Shown here in pieces: positions 51,538 to 59,411 of a DNA stretch of 64,000 nucleotides. Every line of letters begins with the position of its first letter. The first letter of the stretch is position 1. Made by a program: the position numbers and the translations under genes. Source of the stretch: CAZXFA01 sp964640085 (GTDB lineage Bacteria > Actinomycetota > UBA4738 > HRBIN12); contig CAZXFA010000012.1 in the NCBI GenBank assembly GCA_964640085.1, forward strand, positions 1-64,000, read 5' to 3'. The notes under the pieces were generated by a model. The model was not told where the DNA came from, did not search any database, and was given only the letters and a program-made list of their open reading frames with translations.

Positions 51538-52824
51538 GTGAGCATCCGCATCGTGCTGGGCGAGGACAACGTGCTCGTCCGCGAGGGCGTTCGGGCGCTG
51601 CTCGACTCCTACGAGGATCTCGAGGTGGTCGGCGCCGTCGCCGATGCTCCGTCGCTCATGGCTGCCGCCGCCGAGCACCGACCCGACGTCGTGGTGACCG
51701 ACATCAAGATGCCCCCGAACTTCAGGCTCGAGGGGATCGACTGCGCGCACCGGATCCGAGCCCAGCATCCGGGCACGGGGGTGGTGGTCCTGTCGGCCCA
51801 CGACGACGAGGAGTACGCGATCGCGCTCCTCGGCAAGGGCCAGAGCGGTCTCGCGTACCTCCTCAAGGACCGGATCGCGCAGGGCGACGAGCTCGTGCGG
51901 GCGATCCGGGAGGTGGCGGCGGGCGGCAGCGCGGTTGACCCGACGATCGCCGAGCGGCTGTCCGGGCGGGGGGACGCCGCCGAACGAGAGCGCGAGTTGC
52001 TGGACATGATGGGCCGAGGTCTGGGCTACGCGGAGATCGCCGAGACGCTAGGAACCACGCAGGAGGCGGTCGACCGCCAGGTAACCGAGCTCTTCCGCCG
52101 GCTGGCGGGCGATGGGGGTGGCGCCGGGGTCGTCGACGAGTTCAAGCGACTGCATGCGGCCGTCGTGGAGCAGGCTTCCTCGCGGAGGACGCTCGCCTCC
52201 TTCGTGCCGCAGCAGCTCGCCGATCGCCTCGCGGCCCAGCCCGATACGCCGATAGAGCCGCAGGAGGTGGAGGTCACCGTGCTGTTCTCCGACATCCGAG
52301 GCTTCTCCACGCTCGCTGAACGCCTGCCCGCGCGCGACATCGCCTCGATCGTCGGCCGGCACCTGTCCGCGATGGCGGAGGTGGTGCTCGAGCACGGGGG
52401 GACGATCGACAAGTTCCAGGGCGACGCCGTGATGGCGGTGTTCGGGGCGCCGGAGCCGCAGCCGGATCACGCCGGGCGGGCGCTTCGGTGCGCGGTCGCG
52501 ATGCAGGCCCGGCAGGCCGAGCTGAACGGCTCCGGCTGGGGCGTGGACGGGTTGCCTGAGCTCGCCGTGGGCATCGGCGTGAACACCGGCCCGGTGATCG
52601 CCGGCACCGTGGGAGGGGCGGGGCGGCTCGAGTACACGGTGGTGGGGGACGCGGTGAACGTCGCTTCGCGTCTCCAATCCGAGGCAGCCGGGGGCGAGAT
52701 CGTCGCGACGGCGTCGACGGTGTCCGCGGCGCCAGAGGTACGGGTCGAGCCGATCGGCCCCCGTCAGGTGAGAGGCAGGGAAGAGCCGGTGGAGGCGTTC
52801 CGCGTTCCACCGACCGGTGGGTGA
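51538..52824 (+). CDS. Response regulator with LuxR-like helix and class III adenylate cyclase domain
   Basis: 428 residues from GTG 51538. Residues 1-125 are a receiver closely related to the neighbouring NarL regulator (VLGEDNVLVREGVRALLDSY, Asp in VVVTDIKMPPNFRLEGI, LAYLLKDRI). Residues about 145-195 look like a decayed LuxR helix-turn-helix (GLGYAEIAETLGTTQEAVDR). Residues about 240-420 form a class III cyclase: VTVLFSDIRGFSTLAERL and GGTIDKFQGDAVMAVFG hold the two metal Asp and a substrate Lys, and EYTVVGDAVNVASRL holds the adenine-selecting Asp and transition-state Asn/Arg. It should make cAMP under phosphorylation control. Coupled to a membrane gene (GTGA). Confidence 0.9.
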   Translation: MSIRIVLGEDNVLVREGVRALLDSYEDLEVVGAVADAPSLMAAAAEHRPDVVVTDIKMPPNFRLEGIDCAHRIRAQHPGTGVVVLSAHDDEEYAIALLGKGQSGLAYLLKDRIAQGDELVRAIREVAAGGSAVDPTIAERLSGRGDAAERERELLDMMGRGLGYAEIAETLGTTQEAVDRQVTELFRRLAGDGGGAGVVDEFKRLHAAVVEQASSRRTLASFVPQQLADRLAAQPDTPIEPQEVEVTVLFSDIRGFSTLAERLPARDIASIVGRHLSAMAEVVLEHGGTIDKFQGDAVMAVFGAPEPQPDHAGRALRCAVAMQARQAELNGSGWGVDGLPELAVGIGVNTGPVIAGTVGGAGRLEYTVVGDAVNVASRLQSEAAGGEIVATASTVSAAPEVRVEPIGPRQVRGREEPVEAFRVPPTGG

Positions 52825-53465
52825 ACGACGATGGTTCGAGAGAGGTGGGGGGAACCATAGCTGTTATCGAGAGGCGCGCAGGTGTCCGCACGCGAGGGTT
52901 CCAGATCCTGTCCGGCTTGCTCGGGCTGACGGCCGTCGTGTTCACGATCCCGTTCGCGATCGTCTCCTTCTTCGACGACGAGCAGGCGGTCCATCAGATG
53001 CACAACGTCACGACCGCGGTCGGGTTCGGGATCGTCCTGGGGGCGATGCTGCTCGTCGCCGCCCGGAGGCCGCGGGAGCAGATCGGCGCGTTCTGGCTGG
53101 CGGCCGCGCTCGCGCTCGGGACCCTCGTCGCCGGCCTGATCTCCGGCGATGCGGTGTCCGGTGGGGGATCCATCCCCGCCGTCGCGGTCCTCGTGCTCTA
53201 TCCGCACTGGGAGTTCCATCACTACAGCGGGATGGCGGCGACGGGGATCTCGATCCCACTCGCCGGGGTGATCGCGTCCTTCCCGGTACGCGCTCGCCGC
53301 CCGGCGGTCTGGGCCTTCGGCCTCGGTCTGGTCGCGATGGGCCTGGCCTCGCTGATCCTCGCGGACCATCTCGGCGCGTTCGCCGCACCCTGGGCCTGGC
53401 TCAGCATCGTCGCCGGGATCGGGTACATAGCGGTGGTCGAGGCGCCGCGGAAGCGCTGGGCGTGA
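52821..53465 (+). CDS. Six-helix membrane protein of unknown function
   Basis: 214 residues from GTG 52821, overlapping the cyclase stop (GTGA). About six hydrophobic segments: LSGLLGLTAVVFTIPFAIVS, TTAVGFGIVLGAMLLVAA, FWLAAALALGTLVAGLI, IPAVAVLVLYPHWEFHHYSG, and two more. A short HWEFHH patch could bind a metal or haem. I do not recognise the family. Co-expression with a receiver-cyclase suggests a role in the same response, but nothing in the sequence shows what. Confidence 0.7.
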   Translation: MNDDGSREVGGTIAVIERRAGVRTRGFQILSGLLGLTAVVFTIPFAIVSFFDDEQAVHQMHNVTTAVGFGIVLGAMLLVAARRPREQIGAFWLAAALALGTLVAGLISGDAVSGGGSIPAVAVLVLYPHWEFHHYSGMAATGISIPLAGVIASFPVRARRPAVWAFGLGLVAMGLASLILADHLGAFAAPWAWLSIVAGIGYIAVVEAPRKRWA

Positions 53466-53656
53466 TGGCGAAGCGCTCCGTCTGGCGCCGGATCGAACGC
53501 TGGGGAGTGGGTCTGGTGATGAGCGTCGTGGCGTTCGTTCTCGAGAAGGCCGTGATGCGCTCGGTCCGAAGGGGGGAGACGCCGGCGCGCACGGTGGCCG
53601 CGGATACGGCGAGCGCGCTCACGTCCAAGGGGAAGGACGTCGATCTGGATCGGTGA
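53465..53656 (+). CDS. Small single-pass membrane protein
   Basis: 63 residues from ATG 53465; the A of this ATG is the last base of the previous stop, and GTG 53462 would add one residue. Basic N-terminus (AKRSVWRRIERW), one hydrophobic helix (GVGLVMSVVAFVLEKAVM) and a polar tail. No known family. Tight coupling to the two genes before it supports it being real. Confidence 0.55.
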   Translation: MAKRSVWRRIERWGVGLVMSVVAFVLEKAVMRSVRRGETPARTVAADTASALTSKGKDVDLDR

Positions 53657-53660
53657 TCGG

Positions 53661-55772
53661 CTAACCGCGCTTGCGGATCAGGTCGACCAGCAGCGCGAGC
53701 GTGAGCGCCCCGCCGACCACACCGAACGCGATCGGCACGATGCCCCCCACGCGCTCGGACACGGCGGTCAGTGCGGTCCCAAGGATCGCCGCGCCGGCGG
53801 TGAGCGAGAGGGCCAGCCGCCGCCCTGCCCGCCGGATCGTGGTCTCGAGCGTGGCCGCCCGGAAGTTGACCTCGAGCTTCTGTCCCGGACGGGCCCCGAT
53901 CAGCCGCTCGATCGCCTCGACCACGCGCAGGAACCGGACCTTCAGCCGCTGCGATTGGTAGAAGAGCGATGTGGGATCGAGCCTGGCCCCCATCCCGCGG
54001 ATCACGGTCCGCATCAGGAAGCGCCCGGCCACGTCGAACGGATCGAGCGTGGGGTCCAGCTCGGCCGCCGCGAGCTGCATCTGGGCGAGCGCCTTCCCGG
54101 TCAGGGTGAGCGAGGCCGGGAGCGGCACCTCGTGTCGGACGGCGATCTCGGTCATCTCCTGGAGGACCGGCCCGAGCTGGATGTCCTTCAACGAGGCTCC
54201 GCGGTTCTTGGCCATCAGCGCCCCCAGCTCCTCCTGGAAGGCGAGCACGTTCAGGTCGCTCCGGTCGATCGCGCCGGTGAGCATCAGCGTGATGTCGGTG
54301 AGGAACCCGACATCCTCCTGCCAGAAGGCCATCAGCAGGAGCATCAGCTGCTCGCGCATCTCGGCGCCGACCTCGCCGACCATGCCGAGGTCCAGGAAGT
54401 ACAGGGCCTCTTCCTCGGCCTGCCACATCAGGTTGCCAGGGTGGGGATCGGCATGGAAGAAGCCGTCCACCAGGATCTGCTTGTAGAAGGATTCGAGCAG
54501 CTGACGAGCGGCCTCTCGCCGCGGCGGCCCCTCGGGGGCCGAGGAGGCGGGCCCCCCGCCGATGTCCTGCATCACGAGCAGCCTGGCGGTCGAGTAGTCG
54601 CCGTAGACGACGGGTACCCGGAGCCGGGAGAAACCGCCTATCACCTCGTCCATCCTGCGGATGTTCTCGGCCTCCTGACGGAAGTCCAGCTCCCGGTGCA
54701 GCGACGCCGACAGGTGTTCGAGCACCGCTCCCATGTCCACCACCTGGCGGAGGCCGGGTCGGTCCGCCGCCTTCTCCGCGAACACCTCGAGGAGCGCGAG
54801 GTCCTGCTCGATCTCCTCGCGCGCGTCCGGGCGCTGGACCTTGACTACTACCTTGGTCCTGTCGGCGAGGGTCGCCCGGTGGACCTGTGCGATCGTCCCC
54901 GCCGCGAGCGGAGCCGCCTGGATCGAGTCGAACACGTCTTCCCACGGCACCCCGAGCTCCTGCTCCATCACGTGGACCACCTGCTCCTCGGCGAGCGGCG
55001 GGACGTTGTCCTGCAGGGTGGCTAGCTCCTCGATGAACTCCGGCGGCAGGAGGTCGGGACGGGTGGAGAGGATCTGCCCGAGCTTCGCGAACGTCGGCCC
55101 GAGCTCCTCGAGGGCCGCGCGGAGGCGCTTGGCCTGCCGGCGGCGTCCGATCGCCCCCTCCTCGTCGGGCCTTCCGAACAGCTCCTTCAGCCCATGCTTG
55201 GCCAGGACGGTCGCGATCCTCGTCCCGCGGGCCACCAGGTGCGGCTTGGTCTCCTCCTCAAGGGTGCCGGTGCGGATCGCGGTGCCGCGGGTGGCGACGG
55301 TGGTGATCTGGCCGTCGCCCGAGGCGGTCGTGTTCACGATGATCACAGTGCAGCGCGCGCTGTGGCTGATCCGGTTCGGCACGTTGCCGAGGAGGAACTC
55401 CTTGCGCCCGGCCATCCCGGCGTTGCCCACGACCAGGACGTCGGCGTCCTGGTCGTGGGCCGCTCGCACGATCGCGAGGGCCGGGTCGTCGTCGATCACC
55501 ACGTGTGCGTGCCCCCGGTCGCCGGCGACCTGCCGCGCGTACACGCCGAGCTCGTCGGAGGCCGCGCGAGCCCGGGTCGCCTCCGCGGCGCCGTGTTCGG
55601 TGTCCGCCGGATGTGCGGGCACCACCACCTGGACGATGTGGAGGTCCGCGCCGTAGCGCTCGGCGAACGCCGCCGCCCACCGGACGGCTCGCTCGGCCGT
55701 CTCCGAACGATCCGTGGCGACCATCACGCGGCCGACCGCGGGCGTGGCGCGCTCCCCGTTGCCCCGGGCCAT
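53661..55772 (-). CDS. Universal stress protein domain fused to ABC1/UbiB-type atypical kinase
   Basis: 703 residues from ATG 55772 (MARGNGERATPAVGRVMVAT); further in-frame upstream sequence crosses the tRNA and is rejected. Residues about 15-150 are a USP domain (VMVATDRSETAERAVRWAAA; ATP loop GNAGMAGRKEFLLGN). Residues about 190-560 are an ABC1/AarF kinase: LGPTFAKLGQILSTRPDLLP (KxGQ), AAGTIAQVHRATL (A-rich loop), VVVKVQRP (Lys), FFHADPHPGNLMW and LDLGMVGEV. Two C-terminal helices anchor it. UbiB-type proteins support isoprenoid quinone or lipid metabolism; a stress-sensing USP on the same chain is unusual. Confidence 0.9.
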   Translation of the reverse strand: MARGNGERATPAVGRVMVATDRSETAERAVRWAAAFAERYGADLHIVQVVVPAHPADTEHGAAEATRARAASDELGVYARQVAGDRGHAHVVIDDDPALAIVRAAHDQDADVLVVGNAGMAGRKEFLLGNVPNRISHSARCTVIIVNTTASGDGQITTVATRGTAIRTGTLEEETKPHLVARGTRIATVLAKHGLKELFGRPDEEGAIGRRRQAKRLRAALEELGPTFAKLGQILSTRPDLLPPEFIEELATLQDNVPPLAEEQVVHVMEQELGVPWEDVFDSIQAAPLAAGTIAQVHRATLADRTKVVVKVQRPDAREEIEQDLALLEVFAEKAADRPGLRQVVDMGAVLEHLSASLHRELDFRQEAENIRRMDEVIGGFSRLRVPVVYGDYSTARLLVMQDIGGGPASSAPEGPPRREAARQLLESFYKQILVDGFFHADPHPGNLMWQAEEEALYFLDLGMVGEVGAEMREQLMLLLMAFWQEDVGFLTDITLMLTGAIDRSDLNVLAFQEELGALMAKNRGASLKDIQLGPVLQEMTEIAVRHEVPLPASLTLTGKALAQMQLAAAELDPTLDPFDVAGRFLMRTVIRGMGARLDPTSLFYQSQRLKVRFLRVVEAIERLIGARPGQKLEVNFRAATLETTIRRAGRRLALSLTAGAAILGTALTAVSERVGGIVPIAFGVVGGALTLALLVDLIRKRG

Positions 55773-55874
55773 GGTCCCCGCATGATGACAGAGGCGGCCG
55801 GACCCGACACCGATGCAGTCACCATGCCGCTTCTCGTGGCAGCAGCCACGCGCCGGGGCGCGGCCGACGTTGGG

Positions 55875-55880
55875 TACACT
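55875..55880 (+). promoter_or_regulatory. Candidate -10 element (TACACT) for the tRNA gene
   Basis: TACACT stands 9 nt before the 5' end of the tRNA. Confidence 0.4.
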
Positions 55881-55889
55881 CGCCAACGC

Positions 55890-55963
55890 GCCGGAGTAGC
55901 TCAGCCTGGCAGAGCAACCGCCTCGTAAGTGGTAGGTCAGGGGTTCGAATCCCCTCTCCGGCT
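55890..55963 (+). tRNA. tRNA-Thr (anticodon CGT)
   Basis: 74 nt forming a full cloverleaf: acceptor GCCGGAG/CTCCGGC, D arm GCTC/GAGC, anticodon arm ACCGC-CTCGTAA-GTGGT with anticodon CGT (reads ACG Thr codons), T arm AGGGG-TTCGAAT-CCCCT. The 3' discriminator base is T; CCA is not encoded. The gene stands between the USP-UbiB gene and the Pro/Ala-rich gene. Confidence 0.95.
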
Positions 55964-56021
55964 CGATCGCTCCCCTCCTGTCCCACACGTCAACCATCGC
56001 GTGCGGTGAGGGCCGCCTTGC

Positions 56022-56027
56022 TAGAAT
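56022..56027 (+). promoter_or_regulatory. Candidate extended -10 element (TGC-TAGAAT), leaderless mRNA
   Basis: TAGAAT (five of six consensus) preceded by TGC, an extended -10, stands 7 nt before the GTG at 56035. Confidence 0.5.
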
Positions 56028-56034
56028 CCCCGCC

Positions 56035-56643
56035 GTGCTCCCCCAGGTCATCGTCGAACCGACGCAGAGCCCGGTGCTGAACAACGGGGGCTGGGTCTAC
56101 AACGCGGCGGTCCTGCTCGCTGTCGTCGGGGCCCTCATCGGGTTCGCGGTGGTGCTCGGCTACATGCGGTTCGCACCGCGGTTCCAGACCTCCGAGAACG
56201 GACAGGGGACGGTCCGGGCGCCGAGGATCCAGCCGGGCAAGGACGTCCGTCGCCCGGTGAAGGTCGTCGGCGCACCCGCCGCGGTGCCGCCGCCGAACGT
56301 TGCGGCTCCGGCCCCGGCAGCGCCCTCGGCTCCGGCCCCGGCAACGACCTCGGCCCCGGCCCCGGCAGCGCCCTCGGCCCGGGCCCCCGTGGCGACCACG
56401 CCCGCCCCCGGTACCCCCGCCGAGGCCGCGCCGGCCCCCGCAGCGCCGACGCCCGCCCCCGCCGAGGCCGCACCGGCCCCGGTGGCAGCTCCGACGGGCG
56501 AGCACAAGGAGGTCTCGCTCGACCAGGAGACGTTCGACAAGGTTCTGGCCGAGCTCCTGGAGAAGGGGACCGATCGACGCGTCGCCGAGGGTCAGGCACG
56601 CCGCGCCGCGATGATCGCCGCCCGCAAGAAGGCCCAAGCGTAA
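56035..56643 (+). CDS. Single-pass membrane protein with Pro/Ala-rich linker
   Basis: 202 residues from GTG 56035, behind a strong -10-like TAGAAT. One transmembrane helix (AAVLLAVVGALIGFAVVLGY) follows a short exterior leader. Residues about 80-150 are a low-complexity Ala/Pro stretch (APAPAAPSAPAPATTSAPAP and similar). The C-terminal 45 residues (LDQETFDKVLAELLEKGTDR, then RRVAEGQARRAAMIAARKKA) form a small helical domain, perhaps for binding a partner. I do not recognise the family. The linker probably spaces the terminal domain from the membrane. Confidence 0.72.
   Translation: MLPQVIVEPTQSPVLNNGGWVYNAAVLLAVVGALIGFAVVLGYMRFAPRFQTSENGQGTVRAPRIQPGKDVRRPVKVVGAPAAVPPPNVAAPAPAAPSAPAPATTSAPAPAAPSARAPVATTPAPGTPAEAAPAPAAPTPAPAEAAPAPVAAPTGEHKEVSLDQETFDKVLAELLEKGTDRRVAEGQARRAAMIAARKKAQA
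56297..56494 (+). repeat. Imperfect GC-rich repeats coding the Ala/Pro linker
   Basis: Units such as CTCGGCCCCGGCCCCGGCA recur several times, coding SAPAPA-type segments. Length variation between strains is expected. Confidence 0.6.
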
Positions 56644-56653
56644 TCCTTCGGCC

Positions 56654-57727
56654 ATGGAGGCCGCTGCCATCGACTGGTCCATGGGTTCCCGCGCCGCCGC
56701 ACTGGTCGACTGGACCACTGCCGCGGAGACGGGTCGCCGGGTGGGGGGCGCCGGCCCGCCGACCCCGCCCGCCGAGCGTGCCCGCCTGCGCGAGGATCTG
56801 GCGGAGCTCGTCCCCGGCAGCGAGTCCCTGATCGCAGGGTTCACCGGAATGCGGGCGAGCGGGTTCCGCGCTCGGCCATGGGTGATGTCTCGCGGCGAGT
56901 GGGTGGGCGCGAACCTGAACGGGCTGCAGCGGCTGCTCGAGCCTCTGGCCAAGCGTCTGGTGCCCGAGGGGGCGAACCGATCCCCCCTCCGGCGCAAGGC
57001 GCTCGGCGTGCAGATCGGTGGGTTGCTCGGGTACGTGTCCCGGAAGGTCCTCGGTCAGTACGACGTGTTCCTCCCACCGGACGACGAGGGCCTCCTGTAC
57101 TTCGTGGGACCGAACGTGGTCGAGGCCGAACGCCGGTTCGCGCTGTCCCCCAGGGACTTCCGCCTGTGGATCGCGATCCACGAGGCGACGCACCGAGTGC
57201 AGTTCGGCGCGACGCCGTGGCTGCGCCAGTACGTGGTGCGGCAGGTGGACGCCTACCTCGAGACGGTGCAGGCGGACCCACGCGAGATGCTCGAGCAGCT
57301 CAGGCGCGCCGTCGAACAGGTCCGGGCGGGGGCGGACTGGCGCGGGCCGAACGGGATCCTCCTGCTGATGACCGAGGAGCAGCGCGCGCTCTTCGCGAAG
57401 CTCCAGGCGGTGATGGCCCTGCTCGAGGGGCACGCCTCGTTCGTGATGAACGGAGTGGCGGCCGGCCGCGTGAAGGACCTGGACCGGATGCGCCGAGCGC
57501 TGCGCGAGCGGCGGCGGACCGGCGGCGTCGAGCAGGCCTTCCAGCGCGTGGTCGGGCTCGAGTCCAAGGTCGCGCAGTACGACATCGGGCAGCGGTTCGT
57601 GGCCGCCGCCGTCGAGCGGGCGGGGATGGACGGGTTCAACAGTGTCTGGGAGCGGGAGGAGCACCTGCCGACCCTCCAGGAGATCCGGGAGCCCTCCCGT
57701 TGGCTCGGGAGGGTTGCAGGGTCCTGA
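56654..57727 (+). CDS. Zinc-dependent metalloprotease (DUF2342 / F420-associated family)
   Basis: 357 residues from ATG 56654. IDWSMGSRAAALVDWTTAAE, PWVMSRGEWVGANLNGLQRL and WIAIHEATHRVQFGATPWL identify the DUF2342 family; the zinc motif HEATH begins at residue 176, with a likely third ligand in ALLEGHASFVMN. It is usually called coenzyme F420 biosynthesis-associated protein or zinc-dependent metalloprotease. The order with tilS, hpt and ftsH is widely kept in actinobacteria. The biological substrate is unknown. The stop shares its last A with the tilS ATG. Confidence 0.88.
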   Translation: MEAAAIDWSMGSRAAALVDWTTAAETGRRVGGAGPPTPPAERARLREDLAELVPGSESLIAGFTGMRASGFRARPWVMSRGEWVGANLNGLQRLLEPLAKRLVPEGANRSPLRRKALGVQIGGLLGYVSRKVLGQYDVFLPPDDEGLLYFVGPNVVEAERRFALSPRDFRLWIAIHEATHRVQFGATPWLRQYVVRQVDAYLETVQADPREMLEQLRRAVEQVRAGADWRGPNGILLLMTEEQRALFAKLQAVMALLEGHASFVMNGVAAGRVKDLDRMRRALRERRRTGGVEQAFQRVVGLESKVAQYDIGQRFVAAAVERAGMDGFNSVWEREEHLPTLQEIREPSRWLGRVAGS

Positions 57728-58725
57728 TGACCCGGCCGCCGGCCGTCGCCCGGGTCCTCGAACGGGTCACGGCCACGGTCAGGGAGCACGAGCTCCTGCT
57801 GCCGGGCGAGTCCCTGATGGTCGCGGTCTCGGGCGGCCCCGACTCGATCTGTCTGGTCCATGCGCTCGTGGACCTCCGGCGGCTCCTGGGGGTCGATCTG
57901 GCGGTGTTCCACTTCGACCATCGATTGCGGGCCGGCTCGGCCGAGGATGCCGCGTACGTCCGACGGATGGCCGAACGGCTCCGCCTGCCGTTCCACCTGG
58001 CCCGGGCGACCGGCCGCCCCCGGCCGGGGGATTCGGTGGAGGAGTGGGCCCGGCGCGCCCGGTACACGGCGCTCGCCCTGGCGATGCGCGACGCGAGGGT
58101 CTCGAAGGGAGCGACGGGGCACACGCTCGACGATCAGGCCGAGACCGTGCTCCTGGCCCTCGTCCGCGGTGGGGGGCTGGATGCGGTAGCGGGCATCCCG
58201 CCCGAGCAGGGCGGCATCGTCCGACCGCTGCTGGAGGTCACGCGACGGCAGGTGGAGGACTTCTGCCGGGCCAAGCGACTCCGGCCCAGGATCGACCCGA
58301 CCAACCGCGACCCGCGTCCGCTGCGGAACTCGATCCGGTTGAAGGTGCTCCCCGCCCTCGAGCGGGCCGCCGGCCGCGACGTCCGTGCGACGCTGTCCCG
58401 GAGCGCGCGCGTCCTGCGGCGGGACGCGGAGCTGCTCCGTCGCCTGGCCGTCGAGGCGGAGATGGAGCTGCTCGAGGACACGGCCGAGGGCGTGCGCATC
58501 CCGGCAGCGGCCCTGGCCTCCCTCCCCGCTGCGATCGCCGCTCGCGTGGCCCGGGACGCGGTGTACCGATGCGGCGTGGTTCCTTCCTCCGAGGACGTGG
58601 AGGCGATCCTCGATCTGGCGCGGGGGAGGCGGGGCCGGCGCCGCGACCTGACGGGCGGTTCGACGGCGACGCGCGACCGGGAGTATGTTTCCCTCTCTCG
58701 CACTTCCCCCGAGAGGCGGGTGTGA
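57727..58725 (+). CDS. tilS: tRNA(Ile)-lysidine synthetase
   Basis: 332 residues from ATG 57727. PP-loop VAVSGGPDSICLVHALVDL near residue 35, VFHFDHRLRAGSAEDAAYVR, VEEWARRARYTALALAM, GATGHTLDDQAETVLLALVR and IDPTNRDPRPLRNSIRLKVL. It converts cytidine 34 of the CAU-anticodon tRNA-Ile to lysidine so that it reads AUA. Length fits the short actinobacterial form, which lacks the long C-terminal domain of E. coli TilS. The stop overlaps the GTG of hpt (GTGA). Confidence 0.95.
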   Translation: MTRPPAVARVLERVTATVREHELLLPGESLMVAVSGGPDSICLVHALVDLRRLLGVDLAVFHFDHRLRAGSAEDAAYVRRMAERLRLPFHLARATGRPRPGDSVEEWARRARYTALALAMRDARVSKGATGHTLDDQAETVLLALVRGGGLDAVAGIPPEQGGIVRPLLEVTRRQVEDFCRAKRLRPRIDPTNRDPRPLRNSIRLKVLPALERAAGRDVRATLSRSARVLRRDAELLRRLAVEAEMELLEDTAEGVRIPAAALASLPAAIAARVARDAVYRCGVVPSSEDVEAILDLARGRRGRRRDLTGGSTATRDREYVSLSRTSPERRV

Positions 58726-58736
58726 AGGGGGGCGGG

Positions 58737-59345
58737 ATGGAAGGCCGGGGCGCTCTGTCCGAGATCGAGGAAGCCGTCGTTCCGACGGGTCACGCGCCGG
58801 AGCTCGAACGGGAGATCCAGCGGGTCCTGATCACCGAACGCGAGATCCAGGACAAGCTGCGTGAGCTCGGAGAGCAGATCACGCACGACTACCGAGGACG
58901 CGAGCTCCTGCTGGTCGGGGTGCTCAAGGGAGCCTTCGTGATGATGGCGGACCTGTCCCGCTACATCCACCTCCCGGTGGAGACCGACTTCATGGCGGTC
59001 GCCTCCTACGGCGCGGCCACGAAGACCTCCGGGGTGGTGCGCATCCTGAAGGACCTGGACCACGATGTCGAGGATCGAGACATCCTGCTCGTCGAGGACA
59101 TCGTCGACTCGGGGCTCACGCTGAACTACCTCCTGAAGAACCTCAGAGGTCGTCGCCCGGCGAGCCTCGAGGTATGCGCGCTGCTGAAGAAGACAGGCAT
59201 CCAGCGCGTGCACCTGGACGTCCGGTACGTGGGTTTCGAGATCCCCCCGGACTTCGTGGTGGGCTACGGCCTCGACTTCGCGGAGAAGTACCGGAATCTG
59301 CCCTACATCGCTACGCTCAGGCCGGAGGCGTACGGGGAAGCCTGA
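58737..59345 (+). CDS. hpt: Hypoxanthine phosphoribosyltransferase
   Basis: 202 residues from ATG 58737; GTG 58722, overlapping the tilS stop, would add five residues. Typical elements: LVGVLKGAFVMMADLSRYI, SYGAATKTSGVVRILKDLD and the PRPP-binding ILLVEDIVDSGLTLNYLL, then VGYGLDFAEKYRNLPYIA. It recovers hypoxanthine and guanine to IMP and GMP using PRPP. The first 20 residues (MEGRGALSEIEEAVVPTGHA) are longer than in most homologues. Part of the tilS-hpt-ftsH cluster, where in other bacteria tilS, hpt and ftsH are functionally linked. Confidence 0.95.
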   Translation: MEGRGALSEIEEAVVPTGHAPELEREIQRVLITEREIQDKLRELGEQITHDYRGRELLLVGVLKGAFVMMADLSRYIHLPVETDFMAVASYGAATKTSGVVRILKDLDHDVEDRDILLVEDIVDSGLTLNYLLKNLRGRRPASLEVCALLKKTGIQRVHLDVRYVGFEIPPDFVVGYGLDFAEKYRNLPYIATLRPEAYGEA

Positions 59346-59390
59346 CCGGCGTCCGCCGAACGACGTATCGGCAGATCGGGGGCCCCGTGC

Positions 59391-59396
59391 TACCAT
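59391..59396 (+). promoter_or_regulatory. Candidate -10 element (TACCAT) for ftsH
   Basis: TACCAT in the hpt-ftsH gap; transcription would begin near 59403, upstream of both possible ftsH starts. Confidence 0.35.
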
Positions 59397-59411
59397 CGCC
59401 GAGGGCTCGGC

